This document shows, piece after piece, positions 7,718 through 12,076 of a DNA stretch of 12,076 nucleotides (position 1 is the first letter of the stretch; each line of letters begins with the position of its first letter). Below the pieces are notes generated by a model. It worked only from the letters and a program-made list of their open reading frames with translations. It made no database searches and was not told where the DNA came from. Origin of the DNA: JBFKUL01 sp041635755 (GTDB lineage Bacteria; Pseudomonadota; Gammaproteobacteria; Burkholderiales; SG8-39). A program made the translations under genes and the position numbers. The stretch is from NCBI GenBank assembly GCA_041635755.1, contig JBFKUL010000072.1, positions 1-12,076 on the forward strand, given 5' to 3'.

Positions 7718-7742
7718 TCAAACGAGGTCGGACCCCATTTAA
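7718..7742 (-). repeat. Imperfect inverted repeat downstream of the receptor gene
   Basis: Read on the minus strand, UUAAAUGGGGU at the 5' side pairs with ACCUCGUUUGA at the 3' side around a CCG loop. This gives 11 pairs, three of them G-U. It begins 22 bases after the receptor stop codon and could be a 3'-end stabilising hairpin, a remnant of a REP-like palindrome (the GGGGTC...GACC core recalls such elements), or an operator. There is no U-tract after it, so intrinsic termination is unlikely. Confidence 0.35.
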
Positions 7743-7752
7743 CCTAGATCAA
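7739..7752 (-). promoter_or_regulatory. Possible FNR/ANR-type site upstream of nqr operon
   Basis: The minus strand reads TTGAT-CTAG-GTTAA, against the FNR-family consensus TTGAT-N4-ATCAA. The first half-site is perfect and the second matches 3 of 5 bases. It is centred about 150 bases before the nqrA ATG. I found no convincing -10 element at the spacing expected for activation, so both site and role are tentative. No other clear sigma70 promoter was visible between 7596 and 7764. Confidence 0.28.
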
Positions 7753-7764
7753 ACGCGATGCCAT

Positions 7765-9816
7765 TCAGTCGAGCGCGTAGCGGGCCTGCACACCGACGAG
7801 ATAGCCGCGGCCCGGGGCGGGCTCGTAGAAGCGGCCGTTCGTCTCGTTGACGATCACCGAGCCGATGGTGCGTCGGTCGGCGAGATTGTCGATGCGCAGG
7901 AACTCGACCACGCGCCAGCCGCGGCCGCGCTGCTCGAAGCCGAGTGCGAGGTTCGTCACCGTGTACGCGTCGGCGAACTCGGTGTTGAGGTCGTTCACCG
8001 CCACGCGCGTGCGGTGCTGCGCCTCGAGTGCCGCCGTAAAGCCGCTCGGCGCGTGGCGCCAGCGCAGCTCGGCGTAGAGGTTGCCGCGCGGCACGCCGGG
8101 CAGGCGGTTGCCGGCCAAAACCGTGGTTGCGCCGCTCGTAAACGCATCGCGGAACGTGGCATCGAGCAGCGTCAGCGCCGCAAGCGCCTCGAACCCCGCG
8201 CCGAGCGTACCCTCGGCGGAGGCTTCGAGCCCGGTGCGCTGCGTGCGCCCGGCGTTCTTGAACGTGGTGCGCCCGCCCGACGACGCGTCGACGACGATCT
8301 CGTCGCGCGTGGCGATCTCGAACAGCGCGACGTTCAGCCGTGCGCCGCCGGCGAACACGGTTTTCAGGCCCGCTTCCACATGCCGACTTCTCGAGGCCGC
8401 AAGCGCGAAGTTGAGGCCGGTGCCGCTGTTTTGATACGCGAGCTCGGTGAAGGTCGGGGTCTCGAAGCCCCGTCCGGCGTTGACGTACAGACTGGTCGCG
8501 GGCGCAAGGCGCCAGGTGAGACCCGCGACCGGCGTCGTGCGCCGATAGGTCTTGGCGCCGCTGTCGTCCGGATTGCCCGGCGCAATGTAGAAATCGCTCG
8601 AGCGGAACGCAACACGGTTCGTGCGCACGCCCGCGAGCAGAATCCAGCGCTCGGCGAAGCGCCACTCGCCTTGAGCGTAGAGGCCGGTGGCGGCCACCAC
8701 GTCGTCCTCGTCGCGGCGCAACTCGCCCGGCTGCCCATTTAGATTGACGAACCCTTTGCGTCGCTCGTCCATGCGCTCGTGCTCACCGCCGAGCGACAGC
8801 GTGAGCGGCTTGCCGAGCCAAGTGTCGCGCCGCGAGACGCGCAGCGCCGCGCCGCCGTAATCGCGATCCAGGTCGATGACGCCGCCCGAAGTGGTCGCCG
8901 GCGCCGCGCCGGCAAAGGCGAGGAATTGGCGCACGTCGCGGTGCCCGGCGTAGAGCGTGCCCTCGACGCTCGTGTCGCCGACGCGGTGCGTGAGCGTCGC
9001 GCCGGCCTGCTGCTGGCGCACGCTCTTGCGTGTATCGAAAGTGAAAGCGTTCGCAACTGCCTGGCGCGGATCAGCCTCGGCCTGCATGCGCGTCAGGCCG
9101 AGCGGGTCCTGCGTGTCCGGGCTGTCGAGTCCGTTCGCGACCAACGCGAGGCTCGTCGTTTCGCCGAGCCCGAACGTCAGCTTGGCGTTCAGCTGCTCGC
9201 GGCGCGCGGCGCTGTGCTGGCGGTAGCCGTCGGTGCGAAAGCGCGAAGCGTTGACCCTCCAGTCGACACTGTCGGCGAGCCCGCCCGCCTTGAGCGCCGC
9301 ACGGGTGGTGCCGTAACTTCCAAGCGCCAAGCTCGGCGCAATGCCGGGCTCGCGCGCGCCGCGCTCCGTCATGACGTTGATGACGCCCCCCGAAGCGTTG
9401 CCGTGCAGCACCGAGAACGGTCCGCGCAATACTTCGATGCGCTCCGCGGAGCCGAGATCGAACGTCGAGGCCTGTCCCTGGCCGTCGGGCATGCTCGCCG
9501 GGATGCCGTCGGCCAGCAGCCGGATGCCGCGGATGCCGAAGCTCGCGCGCGCGCCGAAGCCGCGCGAGGAGACCTGCAGGTCCTGCGCGTAGTTCTGTCG
9601 GTTCTGGACGATGATTCCGGGGACCCGGCTGATCGACTCGGAGAGGTTGACCTGCGGCCGGGCGAAGCGGAGCTCGTCGGCGTGCACACGATCGAGGGCT
9701 GCCGGCACCTCCAGCAGCGGGCGCTCGACGCGCGTCGCCGTCACCGTGACCGAGTCGCTCGGCTCCTGCGCCAGCACGAGTGCGGGAATCAGGAGTAACG
9801 CAACACGGCCAATCAT
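7765..9816 (-). CDS. pqqU: TonB-dependent outer-membrane receptor, PqqU (YncD)-like
   Basis: A 683-residue receptor with a short signal peptide (MIGRVALLLIPALVLA). A probable TonB box follows (SDSVTVTA, 20-27), then a plug domain (about 30-150) and a 22-strand-type barrel. Segments I recall as hallmarks of E. coli PqqU/YncD are present: NLSESISRVPGIIVQNRQNY (57-76), GIRGIRL (94-100), DGIPASMPDGQGQ (103-115), RGPFSVLHGNASGGVINV (131-148), and near the C-terminus GSVIVNETNGRFYEP. PqqU imports the cofactor PQQ, and the two genes just upstream encode a PQQ-type dehydrogenase and its likely electron acceptor, which fits. The last residues are RYALD, not the usual terminal Phe; I recall E. coli PqqU also lacking it. 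The ATG overlaps the cytochrome stop (ATGA). The receptor class is certain; the PQQ substrate is a strong inference. Confidence 0.88.
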   Translation of the reverse strand: MIGRVALLLIPALVLAQEPSDSVTVTATRVERPLLEVPAALDRVHADELRFARPQVNLSESISRVPGIIVQNRQNYAQDLQVSSRGFGARASFGIRGIRLLADGIPASMPDGQGQASTFDLGSAERIEVLRGPFSVLHGNASGGVINVMTERGAREPGIAPSLALGSYGTTRAALKAGGLADSVDWRVNASRFRTDGYRQHSAARREQLNAKLTFGLGETTSLALVANGLDSPDTQDPLGLTRMQAEADPRQAVANAFTFDTRKSVRQQQAGATLTHRVGDTSVEGTLYAGHRDVRQFLAFAGAAPATTSGGVIDLDRDYGGAALRVSRRDTWLGKPLTLSLGGEHERMDERRKGFVNLNGQPGELRRDEDDVVAATGLYAQGEWRFAERWILLAGVRTNRVAFRSSDFYIAPGNPDDSGAKTYRRTTPVAGLTWRLAPATSLYVNAGRGFETPTFTELAYQNSGTGLNFALAASRSRHVEAGLKTVFAGGARLNVALFEIATRDEIVVDASSGGRTTFKNAGRTQRTGLEASAEGTLGAGFEALAALTLLDATFRDAFTSGATTVLAGNRLPGVPRGNLYAELRWRHAPSGFTAALEAQHRTRVAVNDLNTEFADAYTVTNLALGFEQRGRGWRVVEFLRIDNLADRRTIGSVIVNETNGRFYEPAPGRGYLVGVQARYALD

Positions 9817-10391
9817 TGCCGGTGTGCGAGAAAGTGCGCCATTGCCCGCAGTTCGTCGTTCTTCAAGCCATACAGCGCGGCGCTCATGATCGTGTCGCCT
9901 CCCGGGCGCGGGTTGTCGCGGAACGAGAGCATCGAGTCATAGAGGTAATCCTCGCGCTGGCCGGCGAGCCGTGGGATCTGCTGCTGGCCGCGGTAGTCCG
10001 ATAGGTGGCAAGTGCCGCAGCGATGCGCGCCGGCGATCTCGCGGCCGCGGCGAGCAAGCGCCGGATCGGGCGGCGGCGGCGCGGGATGGGGCACCTGCTT
10101 CGCGTAGTGCGCCGAGATCGCGACGATCTCGCGGTCGCTCACGCCTTGCATGAGCTTTTGCATCAGCTCCGTGCCGCGCAACCCCTCGCGGATCAGCACG
10201 AGCTGGTTCTCGAGAAAAATCCTCGGCTGCCCGGCGAGCGAGGGCACGCCCGCCATGCTCGAGTTTCCGTCGGCGCCGTGGCAGCCGCCGCAGGCTTCGA
10301 GGCGCGCGTCGCTCTGCGCCTGAGCGACGCCAAGAAAGAAAAGGGCGGTGAGCAGCGACGCCCACCGCCCCGCGCACCGCCTTGCGGGCAC
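9813..10391 (-). CDS. Exported diheme cytochrome c (c4-like)
   Basis: A 192-residue protein read from a GTG start, with an N-terminal signal peptide (hydrophobic core ASLLTALFFLGVAQA, cleavage near AQAQ). It has two similar cytochrome c domains with heme motifs CGGCH (34-38) and CGTCH (125-129), joined by a proline-rich linker (HPAPPPPDP). Likely axial methionines are M77 or M81 in domain one and M169 (TIMSAALYG) in domain two. Each domain has a PSLAGQ- or PRLAGQ-type stretch, as in cytochrome c4. The GTG overlaps the stop of the sugar dehydrogenase gene (TAGTG), so translation is coupled. The likely job is to take electrons from that dehydrogenase and pass them to a terminal oxidase; this comes from context. 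The longer in-frame reading upstream lies inside the dehydrogenase gene and was rejected. Confidence 0.92.
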   Translation of the reverse strand: MPARRCAGRWASLLTALFFLGVAQAQSDARLEACGGCHGADGNSSMAGVPSLAGQPRIFLENQLVLIREGLRGTELMQKLMQGVSDREIVAISAHYAKQVPHPAPPPPDPALARRGREIAGAHRCGTCHLSDYRGQQQIPRLAGQREDYLYDSMLSFRDNPRPGGDTIMSAALYGLKNDELRAMAHFLAHRQ

Positions 10392-11629
10392 TACTTCTTC
10401 CCGCCGCCGTAGCTCACGCGATAGATCGCGCCCATTTGCTCGTCGGAGACGAGCAGCGCGCCATCCGGCATCTGCAGGATGTACGCGGGCCGGCCCCAGA
10501 ACTTGTACTCGTCCTTGCTTTCGTTGAAGCCGCTCATAAACGGGGTCACCTTGTAGCTCTTGCCGTCGGTGCTCGGGCGCACGTTGACCACGTCGAAGCC
10601 GTACGGCTTGGAGCGGTTCCAGGAGCCCTTGCGCGCGACGAACATCGTGTCGCGGTACGCCTTCGGAAACATGCTGCCCGTGTAGAACTTCACGCCCATC
10701 GCCGCAGAGTGCGGGCCCATCAGTGCGGCCGGCTTGGTGACGCCCTTGCACGGGTCCTTCTTCTTGACGTCCGGATCGACGATGCCCTGTGCGTGGCAAT
10801 AGGGGTACCCGAAGTTCAGACCCGTCTTGGTGAGGCGGTTGAGCTCGTCTTCCGGGCCGGCGTCGCCCATCCAGTCGCGGCCGTGATCGGTGAACCACAG
10901 CTGCTTGGTCTTGGGATGCCAGTCGAAGCCCACCGAATTGCGCACGCCGGTGGCGATCACCTCCATCCCGGAGCCGTCGGCATTGTAGCGGCGGATCTGC
11001 GCGTATTCCTTCGGCGGCTCGCAGATGTTGCATGGCGCACCGAAGGGCACGTAGAGCTTCTTGTCCGGTCCAAAGGCGATGTACTTCCAGTTGTGGTGCT
11101 GCTCGGGCGGCAGCGAGAACTTCTCGGTGAGATCGACCGGCTGCACATCGGGGTTGCTTTCGATGCCCTCGAAGCGCAGCACCTTGTTGATCGCCATGAC
11201 GGTAAGCGCGCCGTCGGCGAAGGCGACGCCGGCCGGCTGCGTGAGCTTGTCCACGACCACGCGCACGGTGCGCTTGTCGCCGCCGTCGCTCACCTCGTAG
11301 ACGCGGCCGATGCCGCGGGTGCCAACGTAGACCTTGCCCTGGTCGCCGCGCGCCCTGGCGCGCCCGCCCGGCAGACCGTGCGCCCACAGCTCGACCTTGA
11401 AGCCCTTGGGAAGCTTGATCTTGTCGAGCGGGATCTCGTTGGGCGGGGTTTCGGTCATCCGCCCGGCGTGAGGGGCGAGCTTCGATTCGGCCTGGGCGGG
11501 CGGCTTGCCCTGGTGCCAGGCCGGTGGCGGCTTGGGCTTGTCCTGCGCGAGCGCGAGGTTGACGCTGCTGGCCAGCATGCCCAACGCGAGTGCATGCGCG
11601 ACCCCAGCAGAGGCGGTTCTGACTTTCAT
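10391..11629 (-). CDS. Periplasmic PQQ-dependent sugar dehydrogenase (sorbosone dehydrogenase family)
   Basis: A 412-residue protein with a signal peptide (cleavage near LALAQD, residue 30), a proline-rich linker, then a six-bladed propeller of the soluble glucose/sorbosone dehydrogenase type. Residues matching the PQQ site are H179-N180 in HHNWKYIAFGPDKKLYV (H179 the expected catalytic base), R230-N231 in TGVRNSVGFDWHP, and TDHGRDWMGD followed by GPEDELNRLTKTGLNFGYPY. Late family motifs are GSWNRSKPYG (335-344) and DGALLVSDEQMGAIYRVSYG (389-408). It has no heme motif of its own; C200 and C203 (CNIC), C278 and C294 may form disulfides. These enzymes oxidise sugars or aldehydes in the periplasm; the substrate cannot be told from sequence. 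GGAG (11639-11636) lies 6 bases before the ATG. It is first in a three-gene set with a cytochrome c and a PqqU-like receptor. Confidence 0.92.
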   Translation of the reverse strand: MKVRTASAGVAHALALGMLASSVNLALAQDKPKPPPAWHQGKPPAQAESKLAPHAGRMTETPPNEIPLDKIKLPKGFKVELWAHGLPGGRARARGDQGKVYVGTRGIGRVYEVSDGGDKRTVRVVVDKLTQPAGVAFADGALTVMAINKVLRFEGIESNPDVQPVDLTEKFSLPPEQHHNWKYIAFGPDKKLYVPFGAPCNICEPPKEYAQIRRYNADGSGMEVIATGVRNSVGFDWHPKTKQLWFTDHGRDWMGDAGPEDELNRLTKTGLNFGYPYCHAQGIVDPDVKKKDPCKGVTKPAALMGPHSAAMGVKFYTGSMFPKAYRDTMFVARKGSWNRSKPYGFDVVNVRPSTDGKSYKVTPFMSGFNESKDEYKFWGRPAYILQMPDGALLVSDEQMGAIYRVSYGGGKK

Positions 11630-11664
11630 GGCAGTCTCCGAGTTTGTTAACGGCGTGGGTGCCG

Positions 11665-11689
11665 GTCCGGCGGGCTCGGGGCCCGGGAC
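11665..11689 (-). promoter_or_regulatory. GC-rich stem-loop in dehydrogenase leader
   Basis: On the minus strand, GTCC-CGGGC at the 5' side pairs with GCCCG-(CC)-GGAC at the 3' side. This makes nine G-C-rich pairs with a two-base CC bulge and a CCCGA loop. It sits between the proposed promoter and the Shine-Dalgarno of the sugar dehydrogenase gene. It is equally stable on both strands and may be chance in GC-rich DNA. Confidence 0.25.
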
Positions 11690-11701
11690 AGGCGCGCCAG
11701 C

Positions 11702-11730
11702 AATCTACGCCCCCGAGTTGGCGGGCGCAA
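11702..11730 (-). promoter_or_regulatory. Possible sigma70 promoter for the dehydrogenase-cytochrome-receptor operon
   Basis: The minus strand has TTGCGC (11730-11725) and TAGATT (11707-11702) with exactly 17 bases between, compared with TTGACA and TATAAT. The matches are 3 of 6 and 4 of 6. Transcription would start near 11695, giving a leader of about 65 bases that includes a GC-rich hairpin. This is the best candidate in the 204-base gap, but it is weak by consensus. Confidence 0.33.
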
Positions 11731-11808
11731 TACGCCGTGTCGCTGCGCGTCGGGTAACGCGTCGAAACCAGGGCCCGACCGCATTGCCGCGTGGGAACCG
11801 ACCCTGAA

Positions 11809-11823
11809 CGGGGCCGATCCCCG
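11809..11823. terminator. Weak hairpin downstream of the dioxygenase gene
   Basis: CGGGG-(5 bases)-CCCCG forms a five-pair stem starting 10 bases after the dioxygenase stop. On the minus strand it is followed by TTCAGGG, not a T-tract, so it could mark the end of that transcript only weakly. The rest of the gap 11630-11833 shows no gene; a possible promoter and leader hairpin are listed separately. Confidence 0.2.
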
Positions 11824-11833
11824 CTTTCTGACC

Positions 11834-12076
11834 CTACACCCAGACCTGCAGCACGTAGTCGTAGGCGGCTTGGGCGTTGGTCATGTCGACGCGCTGCAGC
11901 TTGATGCGGTAGCCACCCGGGGTCTTCTTCAGGTGGTGGGTGTAGGCGCCGGCGAAGTGGCGCACATCGTCGCGCCGCAGCTCCATCATGTGAAAGCGCG
12001 AGCGCACCACCAGGTCGCCGTTCGGCGCCTGCTTCTCGATCATGACGTTGCCGATCACATGGTTGGTGGCCCACAG
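11834..12076 (-). CDS. Ring-hydroxylating dioxygenase beta subunit, C-terminal part
   Basis: About 80 C-terminal residues are visible; the start lies beyond the window. The frame reads LWATNHVIGNVMIEKQ, then VVRSRFHMMELRRD, FAGAYTHHLKK and GGYRIKLQRVDM, ending YVLQVWV. The pattern of a conserved N/GNV strand, VVRS-F, FAG-Y, then a final basic strand is that of the small (beta) subunit of Rieske-type aromatic-ring-hydroxylating dioxygenases, with a SnoaL-like cone fold. This subunit has no metal centre and mainly supports the alpha subunit structurally. The alpha subunit gene would be expected upstream, outside the window. A stand-alone SnoaL-like protein is the alternative. A GTG inside the visible part (12058) is not a credible start, since the conserved frame continues to the edge. 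Confidence 0.78.
   Translation of the reverse strand: MWATNHVIGNVMIEKQAPNGDLVVRSRFHMMELRRDDVRHFAGAYTHHLKKTPGGYRIKLQRVDMTNAQAAYDYVLQVWV

Noticed and set aside
7718..7742. Intrinsic terminator after the receptor gene
   Set aside because: The hairpin is followed by GACACTGG and no T-tract, so it is recorded only as an inverted repeat.
7765..7780. Receptor C-terminus as a truncation or frameshift because it lacks a terminal Phe
   Set aside because: The barrel end (GSVIVNETNGRFYEP to RYALD) aligns by eye with the end of E. coli PqqU as I recall it, which also does not end in Phe, so the gene looks complete.
10392..12074. Long open frame continuing upstream of the cytochrome c (part of a 753-codon reading)
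   Set aside because: Upstream of the GTG at 10391 it is an arginine-rich out-of-frame reading of the sugar dehydrogenase gene and the gap before it; only the last 192 codons look like a protein.

Overview
The window is a high-GC bacterial segment in which every supportable gene lies on the minus strand, so it is read from high to low coordinates. The gene set is a complete Na+-translocating NADH:quinone reductase operon with its own maturation genes, a TonB-dependent receptor, a periplasmic quinoprotein with a c-type cytochrome, and a ring-hydroxylating dioxygenase fragment. This fits a Gram-negative proteobacterium; a betaproteobacterium is my best guess from codon use and gene order, but that is inference.

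Layout in reading order. (1) 12076-11834: C-terminal end of a ring-hydroxylating dioxygenase beta subunit, cut by the window edge. (2) 11833-11630: intergenic, with a possible sigma70-type promoter and a GC-rich leader hairpin. (3) 11629-7765: three overlapping genes. They encode an exported PQQ-dependent sugar dehydrogenase of the sorbosone/soluble glucose dehydrogenase type, an exported diheme cytochrome c, and a TonB-dependent outer-membrane receptor. The receptor strongly resembles E. coli PqqU (formerly YncD), the PQQ importer. (4) 7764-7596: intergenic, with an FNR-like dyad and three successive stem-loops, the last abutting the nqrA ribosome binding site. (5) 7595-568: nqrA, B, C, D, E, F and apbE. 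The genes overlap by 1 or 4 bases, except for short gaps of 37 and 32 bases before nqrF and apbE. (6) 571-368: nqrM. (7) 374-1: a two-CBS-domain protein that overlaps nqrM and runs off the window.

How the genes work together. NqrA-F oxidise NADH, reduce ubiquinone and pump Na+. ApbE attaches FMN to threonines in NqrB and NqrC, and NqrM is needed to build the Fe site between NqrD and NqrE, so the operon carries the enzyme and its maturation factors together. The final CBS gene may add nucleotide sensing, but that is unproven. In the second operon, the likely path is PQQ capture at the outer membrane (receptor), insertion into the periplasmic sugar dehydrogenase, and electron transfer to the diheme cytochrome c. 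This PQQ 'import and use' cassette and the structured nqrA leader are the two most noteworthy observations. I saw no tRNA, rRNA, CRISPR array, insertion sequence or plus-strand gene.
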